From: Meandrina meandrites | Lineage: Eukaryota > Cnidaria > Anthozoa > Scleractinia > Meandrinidae | Assembly: GCA_963693305.1 (NCBI GenBank) | Contig: OY855906.1 | Location: forward strand, 19,269,661 to 19,333,660 | Length of the DNA: 64,000 nucleotides | Direction of reading: 5' to 3' | Shown here: piece after piece, positions 28,301-37,889 of the stretch | How positions within the stretch are numbered: the stretch's first letter is position 1 | Layout of the letters: each line of letters opens with the position of its first letter | Notes under the pieces: model-generated | What the model saw: only the letters and a program-made list of their open reading frames with translations | What the model was told of the DNA's origin: nothing | Database searches by the model: none | Program-made: the position numbers and the translations under genes

Positions 28301-31300
28301 AATTTGTATAAATATTGAAACTTGCCAAAAAGTAGTTAAGACAGAATGAAAACTCGCTTTAATAGTTATTGAATTCTGATCTGATTGTTATTTCCATTTA
28401 TTGACTATTTGAAAGCTGTTCTCAGTCATGAAAACAAAACTCTTTCATTCAACTGCTTGCAGTGTTTAATAGACGTGCAAATATTTTGCTTAATTAAATC
28501 ACATTCTGCACGCAATGTTTTCTTTGCTCTCCTGTGTCGAAACGTTTAAGGAAATTGAAATCTTTGTTAAGCAGTATTACATAAATTGAAAAGGAATTGA
28601 AAAAAAAAATTGGCTTATTTTGATAGGATTTAGGATATTTAGAATACCGAATAAGCGGCTGTATCTTGTCTATCTATGGGGGCAGACAATTATTTTTTTG
28701 GAAGCTGGGAGATGAAAATTTTTCCAAGACAAACAATTTTTTTTTCTGTATTGTTGTCTGTGAAAACATTTTTTTTTCAGTGTCATCTTTCTGCAGACAA
28801 TATTTTTATGCCTGCAAAAAATTTAGTTGGGCTTTTTTTGCTTTTGCAAACAAATTTTTCAGGATTCCCCCCCCCCCCCCCCCCCCCACTCTAAATCTGT
28901 ATGATCTTCCTATGGTCTACAACACACTAATCCTTTAACATGAATCAATGAACTCAAACCCCAAGTAACATGTTTTTCCTATTTCAAATATAACATTTCA
29001 TCAACTTTCTAAATATATATACTTAAGAGAACAAATATTATTGACTTCTTCTGAACCACTCTTACTACCAAACCTCTACTACCCCTCTTGCTCTATGTCG
29101 TAAATACTGAAACTACTTCAACATATTTCAACCGCACTAACAATGTATGACACATTAGACTCATGTACCCACTGGGTACTATTTTTTTAATTGCAATGCC
29201 ATCCCAACAAATTTTCATGAATGTGGTTTAAGAGGTACGAAGGGGTTGAGTTTTAAATTTAAAATATGCAGGAATGGATGCAAATTTTGTGCAACACCAT
29301 TCCTACAAAATCCCTACCACCTTGTAAAATATTTTCCAGGTAAATCTCACAGGACAATTAGAAATTCAACATTCACAAAACCATTAGAAATCAACATAAG
29401 ATGCCTCCACTTTACAAACGTTACATCAATGACACTCCCAGCAAAATGCCTGATACTACAGCTGCCTCTGAATTCCTGTCAACATTGAACGAAAGCAACC
29501 CCTCCATCAGCTTTACAATGGAACTAGAAGACAACAACATACTTCCTTTCTTGGGAATGGAGATTATCAAGAATGGATCACAGCTCGACACCAAGGTCTA
29601 CAAGAAATCAACAGATACTGGGCTACTACTGCACTACCAAAGCCATGCTGATGTGAAGTACAAACACTCGCTACTCAAAAACAATGCTAAACCATGCATT
29701 CAAGTTTTCCTTAAACTGGCAGCTTTTCCATCAATTTTCAAGTAATACTGGTCATCCTTTCATGGAAAAGCTTGAGTATTTGAAAAGAAGTTGTCAACCT
29801 GGTTACTAAGGCTGAAGTGCTCATGTGGGAAAAATTTCCAGCCCAGTTACCGAGAACCCGGTTGGAAAAACCAAAATCTCGCCAACCAAGCCAGCCCACC
29901 CTCTCATATGAACACACTGAAATTTACAAATGATTTAGTGCTGTATTTAGATCTCGGAAACCATGACAGCCTAATCAACCAGGCTTATATGAAGAGGCCC
30001 ACCATATGATGTAAATGGAAGCTCAGTGTGCTCCCGGGATTTGATTGATTTGACACTCACATAGAAAGTGTGGCCCAGCTTACCTTGTGTTCTCTGATCA
30101 AGTTCTCTCATAAGAGTAAAGTTCCTTTGAAGTTCGAATGGAAGATTTTCAATACCTATAGTGAAAAAAAATACAAATGCATGTCTGACAAAAATATTAT
30201 TACTTTGTCAATACAGCCACTCTGAACTTACGGGGGAAACCCCTTACCCGTTTATTGTCAATAACAAAACTAAAAGATTTCTCAAGTTGATGATCACATC
30301 CTTAAGTAAGGTACAACTATTAAAAGCAGTCACGTCACGTATGGGGCGCCGTTTGTAAATTTATTATTTAGACCGAATTCAAGCCATTATTTCCTTATAT
30401 GTAAATAATCGAAAATGTCAGACAATTTGTTTAGAAATAAGACACAAGAACTTGTCGGATGATATGTAAATAATTATTTCAGGGACGTTCTGATTTATAA
30501 ATATTCTTTTTCGATAAAGTAATTATATATAAATAATTATTGAAACAACTCCAATTATTTATAAATCAGGCTGTCTCTAAAATATGTATTTACATATCAT
30601 AATATGTACAAACGTATTATTTATAAATCATGAAATTTCGTCTCTTCGAATGCAAAAGTATTATTTATAAATAATCCACTCACTTGGTGCTTGATTTCAT
30701 TATTTACAAATCATGCATTTTCATAACACCCCTGTTAAACCATTATTTATAAATCATGAAATTTCACTTCGCCAAGTGTAAATTTATTATTTATAAACAA
30801 TGGTATTTCACTACGTGCCCAAATTTAATATTTATAAAAAAAATGGTTGTAATCTAAAATGTTTTTAGGGAATTTTATGATTTACATATCAATTTTGCAT
30901 CGCATTGCACAACCTGGAACTTTGCTATCTCTCCGATCTTAAAAATGGCGAGAAATTTTAGCCGAGGTCCGTGTATTTACGCAACTTGCAAAGTTATCTT
31001 TCCGATCTTTGCAAAAAGCGGCGCGGGAGAGCCTAATTATTCGGAATATTCCTAGACAGGACACTGACCGTGTAACGCTTTCAGTCTTTGCTCGAAGCTA
31101 ACCTCGATTAACCCTTTACAAACCGGAGTGATGTCGGAACAAAACTCGGTCCTAAAGAAAGAAACGCAATACAAACATGCACTCATCTCTAAACATGCAT
31201 TCGAACACATTCCATTTCCGGTTTTGAATGTTTACTGTACTGAACCTGCAATATCAACCGTTTTTATTTTTAAAAGAATAGAAGGAGTGTTATGTTAACT

Positions 31301-33650
31301 TATGTAGAGTGCTAGTGCTAGTGCTGTAGTTTGGCAAATACACAAATACATGTACATCTGTATATACCCCCTTCATCATAACTAATCTGATTGCCGAGGA
31401 CAAAGCTTCTAGTCTTCGCGGATAGCTGAAAAATTACAACTTTTTTATGAAACTCGATTCTTAATTCTCGAAAATAGTCACGTCGCTTGATACTTCGAAT
31501 ACAATCCATTTGCGGTTCATTTTATACTCAGTAGAGCCTGAAAGAAATTTTGATTAGACATGAAGGGTCAGTAAACACCCCATAGGTATCCTTTCTTTTT
31601 CTCTGTGGGCTTGCTTTTTTACTTTTCTGTTGTTTCCTTTTTCAGTTAGAGATGAGTGCATGTTTGTATTGCGTTTCTTTCTTTACGACCGAGTTTTGGT
31701 CCGACATCACTCCGGCTTGTAAAGGGTTAATCGAGGTTAGCTTCGAGCAAAGACTGAAAGCGTTACACGGTCAGTGTCCTGTCTAGGAATATTCCAAATA
31801 ATTAGGCTCTCCCGCGCCGCTTTTTGCGAAGATCGGAAAGATAACTCGGCTAAAATTTCCCGCCATTTTTAAGATCGGAGAGATAGCAAAGTTCCAGGTT
31901 GTACAATGCGATGCAAAATTGATATGTAAATCATAAAATTCCCTAAAAACATCTTAGATTACAACCATTTTTTTATAAATATTAAATTTGGGCACGTAGT
32001 GAAATACCATAGTTTATAAATAATAAATTTACACTTGGCGAAGTGAAATTTCATTATTTATAAATAATGGTTTAATGTCACTGTTCCGCATATTCACCTT
32101 GAGTAACGCAATATTCAGTAACGCAATAATAAAGACAACAACAACAAGATGGCGTAATAGGGGGAACACGGCTCTGTGGCAGGTAGTTCGCGACTTCGGG
32201 CTGTGCGCGGAAAAATAAAAGCCTCACTTATCTCCCCACAAACTTGGGGATTAGGATAAGAGTATTGGCAGAGCCTTACTTATCTCCCCAGCGCTGCACG
32301 GGCTGGATCGGACAAGATTCAGGCAAAGGTATAGAGTTGCAAGGCAAAATAATGCCAAAAGCTTGGGGGAAGTCGCTACGCAGACTTAACCAAACCACAA
32401 AGTGTGACCCATATTTATTTAAAGCTTAAAGCCCTTCTCCAAAGGGAGGGAGGGTGGGAAAAAATATGAATACAGCTCTAGAGCAAACGAGTGTTCGTGC
32501 AAGGACTGCTAGAATAATGAACTTGGATAGCAATCAGCTGCTTTTAAAGGCAAGACAATGTCTGTAAACACTACCAATAGGTGAGCTTGTACTATGAACT
32601 ACTTAGACATTGCGTGTTGAACTACCAGCTATGAATGAGAGCTTATGATACTTTAACCAATCCCAGAAGTGCTTACATTGCTACTGTGGTTGTACGTGCT
32701 ACATAAGATAAAATTCTAGACATGAAAGACAACTGTTCCGAGTCCTATGACTAGAAAGCATTTACTATTCATTATTACAGGAAAACAACATTGCACGCAA
32801 GCACCCCTGCGGCGTCACGCTCCATTAACTGCATTTTACTTATGTTTGTAAATGCTTGCTTAACAGGGGTGTTATGAAAATGCATGATTTGTAAATAATG
32901 AAATCAAGCACCAAGTGAGTGGATTATTTATAAATAATACTTTTGCATTCGAAGAGACGAAATTTCATGATTTATAAATAATAAGTTTGTACATATTATG
33001 ATATGTAAATACATATTTTAGAGATAGCCTGATTTATAAATAATTGGAGTTGTTTCAATAATTATTTATATATAATTACTTTATCGAAAAAGAATATTTA
33101 TAAATCAGAACATCCCTGAAATAATTATTTACATATCATCCGACAAGTTCTTGTGTCTTATTTCTAAATAAATTGTCTGACATTTTCGATTATTTACATA
33201 TAAGGAAATAATGGCTTGAATTCGGTCTAAATAATAAATTTACAAACGGCGCCCCATAGTCACGAACACAGTAATTACTCAACATGGAAATGAGCTTAAA
33301 ATCAGGATCGTAAAATCAGCTTACCATTACACATGGCTATTTATTTTGGACAATTAAGCATAGCCACCAAAGACAGTTAGATCAAGGTTCGGCACTTTGC
33401 AGTATTACAGGAATACAAATTTTTCTAAAATCATATTTAAGGCTTTCAGTAGGTATCGATGCGATTTCATAGTCTGTAAAGGGCTTTCTGATTCAATGTA
33501 ATATGAAAACTTACAAAATAAGTCAAACCTCCAATAGCCTTCGATGGATGAAGCGTGAAATTATGTGGATAAATTATCGCGGGATTCATGGGCCAGCAAA
33601 TCAAGGTACTTACTATCAAGGTAATGTTCCAGGTACATATTAGCCGCCAT
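10300..33650 (-). CDS. ING5: ING4/5-type inhibitor of growth protein, complete gene, 10 coding exons
   Basis: Spliced exons 33614-33650, 30084-30155, 24130-24296, 23718-23817, 20118-20153, 18809-18878, 12402-12519, 11990-12028, 11183-11244 and 10300-10339 sum to 741 nt (246 aa plus stop). Every GT-AG junction keeps phase. Residues ~5-105 are the helical ING dimerisation domain ([49 protein letters not shown]). Residues ~130-161 are a basic, NLS-like linker. Residues 195-239 are the PHD finger with zinc ligands C196, C198, C209, C214, H220, C223, C236 and C239. Y195, M206 and W218 match the known H3K4me3 pocket. The C terminus (QERKKK) is the family's polybasic tail. In animals ING4/5 are nuclear readers that recruit HBO1 or MOZ/MORF acetyltransferase complexes to H3K4me3. 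Human ING4 and ING5 are 249 and 240 aa, so the length fits. The linker is diverged and ING4 versus ING5 cannot be separated by eye. The start has a GCC-ATG-G context. Confidence 0.97.
10423..10723. mobile_element. ~300-bp miniature element made of GTTTCCGT hairpins
   Basis: Terminal repeats ACACAGGACGAAAT and ATTTCGTCCTGTGT enclose more than ten copies of GTTTCCGT or its complement, often with CACG or CATG. The strand can fold into many short hairpins. It lies in ING intron 9, about 80 bp upstream of exon 10. Confidence 0.8.
11183..11244 (-). CDS. ING5: ING exon 9 (PHD finger)
   Basis: The exon encodes [20 protein letters not shown] plus two bases of Trp234. It carries zinc ligands C214, H220 and C223 and the pocket Trp218. 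The acceptor is CCTTCTAG; the donor is GTCAGT. Confidence 0.96.
11595..11850 (+). mobile_element. tRNA-derived SINE with Nin-DC-like core
   Basis: The head reads TTATGGTTATTGCACTGGAC with CTCCAGATT. It is followed by AGACTTAACTCCCACCGTGC and the core CTGCGATGGACCAGCATCCC, which resembles the Nin-DC central domain shared by many animal SINEs. It sits in ING intron 8. Confidence 0.8.
11990..12028 (-). CDS. ING5: ING exon 8 (PHD finger)
   Basis: A 39-nt exon encoding [13 protein letters not shown], the H3K4me3-pocket strand of the PHD finger. The acceptor is TTCAG and the donor GTAAGC. It lies on codon boundaries at both ends. Confidence 0.95.
12402..12519 (-). CDS. ING5: ING exon 7 (linker and start of PHD finger)
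   Basis: The exon ends with [18 protein letters not shown], which matches human ING4/5 almost exactly and carries the first two zinc cysteines (C196, C198). The segment before it ([20 protein letters not shown]) replaces the vertebrate linker. The acceptor is CTTTAG; the donor is GTATGT. Confidence 0.96.
13857..14493. mobile_element. 637-bp TA-flanked element
   Basis: Ends GTATAATTTTCACAGGTGAA and TTCACCTGTGGAAATTATAC lie between TA sites. An internal 115-codon minus-strand frame ([15 protein letters not shown]) shows no known domain. It lies in ING intron 6. A separate short hairpin (13787-13853, ACAATTACTCGCC / GGTGAATAATTGT) abuts it. Confidence 0.75.
14844..18756. mobile_element. 3.9-kb TTAA-flanked transposon with long inverted arms
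   Basis: Flanked by TTAA at 14840-14843 and 18757-18760, with termini GGTGATTCCACTG and CAGTGGAATCACC. Arms align strongly between about 15160-16300 and 17280-18430 (for example AACTTATAAGTTCTGCTTAC against its complement). The outer ~300 bp are more diverged. The ~1-kb centre includes another miniature element. No transposase frame is present. TTAA duplication with purine-rich ends suggests a Kolobok-like element, though a piggyBac-like origin is possible. It lies in ING intron 6. Confidence 0.88.
16384..16558. mobile_element. 175-bp miniature element nested in the 3.9-kb transposon
   Basis: Termini are CAGGGGCGGATCCAGG and CCTGGATCCGCCTCTG. A direct AACAG flanks both sides (16379-16383, 16559-16563). 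G-run and C-run subterminal blocks resemble hAT-type miniature elements, but only five bases of target duplication are visible. Confidence 0.8.
18809..18878 (-). CDS. ING5: ING exon 6 (basic linker, NLS-like)
   Basis: The exon encodes [20 protein letters not shown] followed by a lysine run, the nuclear-localisation-type linker of ING4/5. The acceptor is TTTTAG and the donor GTAAGG. Its donor lies only about 50 bp from the right end of a 3.9-kb inverted-repeat transposon. Confidence 0.85.
19185..19638. mobile_element. 454-bp miniature element with TTCAAC duplication
   Basis: Ends GAGGGTCGTACAGGGG and CCCCTGTACGACCCTC; TTCAAC flanks at 19179-19184 and 19639-19644. The interior repeats CGTGAAACGTGAA-like and CGTGATT-like motifs. 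Related motifs occur at 52840-52920. Located in ING intron 5. Confidence 0.85.
19763..20090 (-). mobile_element. Diverged SINE of the same type, inverted
   Basis: On the minus strand: ATGGTTAGCGGGTTGAACTC, then CAGATC, CTGGCCATGGTTG, AAGACATATAACTCTTACAG and a decayed core (AATCCAGCAATGAGCATCC). It is more degraded than the copy at 11595. It occupies ING intron 5, close to micro-exon 5. Confidence 0.7.
20118..20153 (-). CDS. ING5: ING exon 5 (micro-exon, basic linker)
   Basis: A 36-nt exon encoding [11 protein letters not shown] within a Ser/Lys-rich linker. The acceptor is TTGCAG and the donor GTAATG. Its identification depends on phase and on its basic character rather than strong similarity. 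It is in frame with both neighbours (phase 1 on each side), so skipping it would keep the reading frame. Confidence 0.82.
21570..23515. repeat. Two diverged inverted copies of a ~390-bp repeat
   Basis: About 21570-21950 (plus) and 23130-23515 (minus) share GTGTGGTTCCAGAAAATATC at one edge, AAAGGAGAAC and GAACGTCCGCCAT internally, and GACGTCACTGCGC. They lie in ING intron 4 and could pair in the pre-mRNA. Confidence 0.7.
22739..22885. mobile_element. 147-bp GTGGATA-type miniature palindrome
   Basis: Ends GGCCCCAGGTGTTCGAA and TTGAACAACCGGGGCC. Inner arms repeat GGATAAATC and TATCCAGTGGATAG in both orientations. The whole unit folds into a long hairpin. Flanking duplication is not clear. Confidence 0.75.
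23718..23817 (-). CDS. ING5: ING exon 4
   Basis: The exon encodes [20 protein letters not shown] and then a divergent, charged stretch. [15 protein letters not shown] is diagnostic of ING4/5. The acceptor is TGTCAAG and the donor GTAAGA. One base is left over for Ser126. Confidence 0.96.
24130..24296 (-). CDS. ING5: ING exon 3
   Basis: The exon starts by completing Asp37 and ends at Met92 ([18 protein letters not shown]). It covers the middle of the dimerisation domain. The acceptor is TTTCAG; the donor is GTTAGT. It ends on a codon boundary, as needed for exon 4. Confidence 0.95.
26131..26296. mobile_element. 166-bp palindromic miniature element
   Basis: Arms GTTGTGGTTTAAATTTTACC and its near-complement pair over about 66 bases, with CAAACCAGTTTGATTTTTA at the inner end. 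It lies in ING intron 2. Confidence 0.72.
26300..26330. repeat. (ATTT)n microsatellite
   Basis: Short run of ATTT units directly after the 26131 palindromic element. Confidence 0.85.
28867..28887. repeat. Poly-C tract
   Basis: Twenty-one consecutive C residues in ING intron 2. Assembly length may be unreliable here. Confidence 0.95.
29395..29800 (+). pseudogene. Penelope-like reverse transcriptase fragment
   Basis: In frame, YKRYINDT (a damaged YxDD motif) is followed by [30 protein letters not shown] and [20 protein letters not shown]. This matches the order seen in Penelope-like element RTs. A frameshift near 29690 moves the continuation ([14 protein letters not shown]) to another frame. 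It sits inside ING intron 2 and is clearly inactive. Confidence 0.7.
30084..30155 (-). CDS. ING5: ING exon 2
   Basis: The exon completes Ser13 and encodes [20 protein letters not shown] followed by RTQ, the hallmark first helix of ING proteins. The acceptor is CTATAG and the donor GTAAGC. It leaves one base for the next codon. Confidence 0.95.
30340..33258. mobile_element. 2.9-kb foldback transposon with ~850-bp inverted arms
   Basis: Ends are TATGGGGCGCCGTTTGTAAA and its complement. GTCACG is duplicated at 30334-30339 and 33259-33264. Left arm 30340-31193 pairs with right arm 31646-33258 once a 784-bp insertion is removed. Both arms carry many copies of an ATTTATAAAT-type motif, possibly transposase-binding repeats. 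It fills most of ING intron 1 and has no transposase. Superfamily not assigned. Confidence 0.88.
32076..32859. mobile_element. 784-bp TTAA-flanked insertion in the foldback arm
   Basis: TTAA at 32072-32075 and 32860-32863 brackets the insert. The uninterrupted left arm keeps a single site, which proves insertion. The first ~115 bp (TGTCACTGTTCCGC start, through AACAAGATGGCGTAATAGGG) recur at 56279. No terminal inverted repeat was seen, so the type is unclear. Confidence 0.75.
33614..33650 (-). CDS. ING5: ING exon 1 (start codon)
   Basis: This exon encodes [12 protein letters not shown] plus the first base of Ser13. The donor is a consensus GTAAGT. The ATG sits in a strong Kozak-like context (gccATGG). 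The residues match the conserved ING4/5 N terminus. Confidence 0.93.
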
Positions 33651-33890
33651 GGCCCCAACGTGTGCCTGAGTTGTCCTCTATCAAACTGCTATCTTTTGAA
33701 AAGTAAAAGGACGCCAGTTATGGTAACAAAGAGTAAGAATATTTGCGAAATGATTGCAGTTTCAGCCTATTTACGGCAACGTCACTTCGGAACACAGTTC
33801 TGCCGCCATAACACAGAGCACAGTATCATGGGATGCCATCACGTGACGTTTGGCACAGTGATCTGAAAAAGAACGTCACGGCGGATCTAA
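33651..33890 (-). promoter_or_regulatory. Probable promoter and 5' UTR of the ING gene
   Basis: The stretch directly upstream of the ING ATG is less AT-rich than its surroundings. It holds a CACGTG E-box next to TGACG near 33840. No TATA box is obvious and the transcription start cannot be placed from sequence alone. Confidence 0.35.
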
Positions 33891-34378
33891 GGCGCAATTC
33901 AGACGTCGTGCTTCTGCCGTGCCGACCTAAATTCAGGAATTAAGTTCGACAAAAGCACGGTAAAAAAGCTAACTGCAAGCAAACCAGAGAGGAACTAACC
34001 GCAAGCACACCGGAGTGTTTGAGTTCCAGTCTCCTAGCGGATTTCTGATTTTGGAGTATCCATTTTTAGGGCGCGTTCGTTTGGGGATATTCTGGAATAA
34101 GAATATATTCTGGAATATATTCCGGCTATTCTGCTCCTGGAAGCAGAATAGCCGGAATGGAAATCCAAGTATTCCGGAATAGGAAGAGCAACCAAACGAA
34201 CGCTAACTTGCATTATTCCAATTATTCTTATTCCGGATTGATCCCAAACGAACGCGCCCTTAGTCAACTACCCTTGGCACGACGTCTGAATCAGAGTCGT
34301 GTTTGTGCCCTGCAACAGTCGAACCCATAATTGTAATTAAGTTCGGCACGGCAGAAGCGCGACGTCTGAACTGGGCCT
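33889..34378. mobile_element. ~490-bp inverted-repeat element hosting a second element
   Basis: AATTCAGACGTCGTGCTTCT at the left pairs with the complement near 34343-34371 (GGCACGGCAGAAGCGCGACG). It contains the Harbinger-like element at 34079-34259, so it is the older insertion. It lies just upstream of the ING promoter region. Confidence 0.72.
34079..34259. mobile_element. 181-bp PIF/Harbinger-like miniature element, copy 1
   Basis: Ends GGGCGCGTTCGTTTGG and CCAAACGAACGCGCCC; TTA duplicated at 34076-34078 and 34260-34262. The three-base TWA duplication is the PIF/Harbinger signature. An inner palindrome has GGAAGCAGAATAGCCGGAAT. Copy 2 is at 52448. Confidence 0.88.
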
Positions 34379-34822
34379 GACAAACGCTGTTTCAGCAATA
34401 CCGTGTCCAAATTGAAGTCGACCCGAAAATTTGAAGTATCCTCCCGATTTTTTTTCTTTTTGTGGACACTCCCGAAAATTTTGAACTTTTGACTTACAGT
34501 GAAACGAACTCAACTGGGGCCACCCAACGTTTTTTTGGTCAATTACAAGACAAGTTACACCTGCTTGAGAGAAGTTACCCAGAGAATGTTATTCGGACAA
34601 CACTCTTATAAGTGAATTTTGAGGGCAGAGAGGTAGCTCCCGTAAAAAAGATCATACACATTGTTGAAAAATTCCGTAGTGGGACGGCTGTACACAGGCT
34701 AAATTGTTTCTTCTTTGAGCGAGCTCGAACGCGGCCCTTGAAGTTACAAAGTTATTGACAGCGTGTGAATGCGTGGAGTGTGGAGTGGAATTGAAAGTGG
34801 GATTTTCTGACTTGCCGTCGCC

Positions 34823-34909
34823 TAGCCTGCGTCGCAGACGTAAACTAGCCCTGGCTAGTAACTTTACAGGACTTAACCAGAGGTTTAGTTTCGTCTGGGG
34901 CGCAGGCTA
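34823..34909. mobile_element. 87-bp hAT-like miniature element
   Basis: Ends TAGCCTGCGTCGCAGACG and CGTCTGGGGCGCAGGCTA. A perfect 8-bp duplication CCGTCGCC lies at 34815-34822 and 34910-34917. Eight bases is the hAT-type length. Confidence 0.85.
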
Positions 34910-35526
34910 CCGTCGCCTCGCTCACCTTATGCTCTCGCAAAGAACGTAAGCTTTTAAAATTCAATCGAAAATATCGACGTTTCGTCTAATACACTCTTTT
35001 TGGAGATGGAGTAAAGCCTATTCAGTTTAGCAGTCTACAAAACTATCATTTAGTTTCGTAGTCAATTTTAGTTTGGGCTTCGCACTATTAAACCGTTTCG
35101 CGCTCATGTATTTACGCACCTGGGCTTGGCCTTGAACCTAAATCAAAGCGACTAGATTGACTTAACCTTTTTCTTTTTTTTTTGTATTTTAAAGACTATT
35201 TAAACACAAAAAAATAGTTACATGAGCAGAACAGAAAAAAAATACAAAAAGATGATATTTTTACACAGATAAACGATCTTAACTTACAAACTGATGACAT
35301 TAAGCGATACAAGTAAACACACATTAAATAACAGTCATTATAAAATGTTCGAGTAATTGCGTGCGCTGTGATTGGTCAGTTCGAGTTCATTATATCTCCA
35401 TAAAGCACGCTGCTTACGTCACGCGCGTGCTTTATCGAGTTATAATGCACGCTGCTTACGTAACGAGTTTGAGCGCGCGTTATTTCCTTAGCATTTTATA
35501 AAAGAAATAGAAAAACTTCATCTTCG

Positions 35527-35670
35527 TGCATTGTTGAGTTATATAAGCACTTGGGAATTTTTAAGAACACTCGAGAAGTGCGAGAAGCACTCGCCTGCGT
35601 CTCGTGCTTCTCTATGCACTTCTCTCATGTTCTTAAAAATCCCCGCGTGCTTATATAACCCAGCAATGCA
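35527..35670. repeat. 144-bp long hairpin
   Basis: TGCATTGTTGAGTTATATAA pairs with TTATATAACCCAGCAATGCA; the stem continues through TTTTTAAGAACA and GAAGTGCGAGAAGCAC. Probably another miniature element. It lies 5' of the LINE fragment's 3' end. Confidence 0.7.
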
Positions 35671-35799
35671 CTTGGATGCGTTTTTTATTTCTTTAATAAA
35701 TGAACTAAAAAGAACACAAGTCAAGAAATAGTAACAAGGCTATAAAGATATTTTAGATTTAAAGGGCAGTGAGTTTCGAGGGACAGAGATAGAAAGGTA

Positions 35800-36860
35800 G
35801 ACTATACGTATCCTATAATTTTGTTCCATTTTGCAAGGTGCACAAGCATCTTATTTTTGTTTGCAGCAATAGCCTTTTCGACTTCAATGGCATGTTTTAC
35901 ACGAGTCTTAAACAACATAAATTCCAGTGTTAAATTTTTTTTGTTAACAGTAAAAGATGGTTTGCTTTGCTATGATCAATAGGTGATTGACTAACTTAAA
36001 ATCATCACTTTTTTCAAAACTACCTAACATTACTTGTAGTTTACTCAAGTTAGTAGGTGATAATCTGGTATTTTTATCCCATTTTACAAAGTCATTCCAA
36101 AAATCTTTTACTTTTACACACGTAGAAAATATGCTCAAGGGATTTGCTCTCCAAACAGCAGAAAGTACACAGCGGTGATGGGGTTAGCTTCATCTTAAAA
36201 AGAGTTGAATTAGTGTACAGAATTCTATGCAATATTCTGAACTGAAAAATTCTTGTTCTTGTGTCAATTGTGGAGACGAAAGGGATTTTATATATTGTTT
36301 TCCAACCCAAGTTCTCATCAGAGAAATGCTCTATGAACCTAACTTTACTGGAGGGTTCTTTTGCCCTCGAAGCAATAAGGGACCCATAAACCTTCTTACT
36401 CGTTTGCTGTTTGACGTCTACAGAGTGCCCATCTAGAACTACACAAACATTTTCAAGATTCTTATCTTCAGTAGCCGAAAAGCAGGAGGTGCCATTCAGG
36501 AGGCAGAGAGTGTACTAAACCCAACCATTGGAGGTTTTCAGATGGTGTGACCCCTTTCTGTCTCAATTCGTCGAAGCCTAAAAAGGAACCCGACCGGGAC
36601 AACATATCCCCGATAGTTACCGGGCCAATGGTTACAAAACTGGAATAATAAACAGATTTGTTTTCAATAAGGATGAATTTGTTATTCCATATCGTTTGCT
36701 GCAGCACTCCATCCATTGTTTCATTTGTCCATTTGACTAAGGATGATCATGAAACGAGACACTCCTTATAAAAAGCCGGAATTTTGATAGGCAGCTTTGA
36801 AACGTCGAAATTACACTTCAGAAGAAACCTTAACCTTTTTTATTGACAATGAACAACGTG
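35800..36860 (-). pseudogene. Decayed L1/Tx1-like LINE ORF2 C-terminus
   Basis: Fragments in several minus-strand frames read as one LINE C-terminus: FDVSKLPIKIPAFYKECLVS, then a stop, IWNNKFILIENKSVYYSSF, then a frameshift, FRILHRILYTNSTLFKMKL with the zinc-binding LCTFCC...LEHIFYVC block, and finally EFMLFKTRVKHAIEVEKAI with a stop near 35803. At least one stop and two frame breaks show it is dead. The polymerase domain is missing. Confidence 0.8.
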
Positions 36861-37434
36861 AAGGTCTAGATAACCCTGTATTGGCCCACTTGCCTGTCCT
36901 ATCAAGTAAGCTAGTTTACATCTGATAGCACTGAAGAAGGTAATTGACAAAAGCACTCTCGTGTCAAATACCACGCCCATGTAAGTCAGTCACAGGACAG
37001 TTCTTCCCGGGCTTATATACCAGTCTGTTCCAGTTTGTGCAAACGGATCTTTATTTTTCAGTTTAAGAAATTTTAGTAATTGTTTCCTGTCTCGGACGGT
37101 ACCAATAGAACGTTGCTGTGTGTATATGTAGGTGGGTCATCGGGATAAATAGCAAACGTCGTGGTCAATCAAGAGTAACTTTCTATCAGCAGTTCTATCC
37201 AATATTAGTATAAACACTTGGAGCTTCGCATGCAGACAGTCTAGCTGGTTGAACATAGCGCGCGACGCGGCTGGCAGAAATCAAATCAGTTTTATGTGTG
37301 ATTAAATGCTTATCAGTGAAGAGCTGACTGCAGACAGATTAAATCTTCAGCCAACTGAACACCTTGCTGATCATGAGTACTGTCAGGTGCAGCTCGCGTG
37401 AGCTATCAACTGTGTGATAGTGATGGTTACTTAC

Positions 37435-37534
37435 CTTGCGTTGAATGGAGAAGACTTTTCCCCGGCATCACACATCTCAATAACATATCGGCCTGGCCAT
37501 ACTGATAAATCTTTCAAGAGACAACTTTTGCCTC
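37435..37534 (-). CDS. Orphan internal exon candidate
   Basis: A 100-nt segment has a good acceptor (TTGGTTTTAG) and a consensus donor (GTAAGT). Only one of three frames is open, encoding GKSCLLKDLSVWPGRYVIEM then CDAGEKSSPFNA. The sequence looks protein-like rather than random. I found no partner exons nearby and no family match. It could be an exon of a gene with very long introns or a relic carried in a repeat. Confidence 0.45.
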
Positions 37535-37889
37535 CTAAAACCAATTTTGCTGCTTATTTTGTGAGTGGGTTACCAAAACAGTAACCCTGTATTTCGTGAG
37601 ATAACACATACCAATGGTGTGATGCATGTAGACAGGGTCAAAGCTGATCCGTCAAAGGCGGAATTTTTTTTTCTGTCCAAGAGCTACAGAACTGTTGGCT
37701 GACAATAGTCTCCTGTACTGATGTCTGAATTTTAGACCTTAGTTGTTCTTTCCGGTGTGATGTCTTGTAGTCACTTGATCTAAACTACTCAGTGTGCTAC
37801 TGTATAAGAACTGGGAAATATTGTAAGCACACTATGTTGATGGCTTGACAAAATAAATACACAAAAAACCTGGTCAGTTTAGTTACTTT

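Larger units (their letters stand above)
24297..29394. other. ING intron 2, left part
   Basis: Contains the 26131 palindrome, ATTT and TATC microsatellites, a 26-bp palindrome at 27696-27721 and the poly-C tract. No exon was recognised. Confidence 0.5.

Noticed and set aside
28666..28938. Frames of 72-90 codons ending in a proline run
   Set aside because: The prolines come from the poly-C tract; there is no other coding signal.
32076..32859. Interpretation as a solo LTR (starts with TG, target duplication 4 bp)
   Set aside because: It does not end in CA and lacks a second LTR or primer-binding site; TTAA insertion of unknown type is safer.
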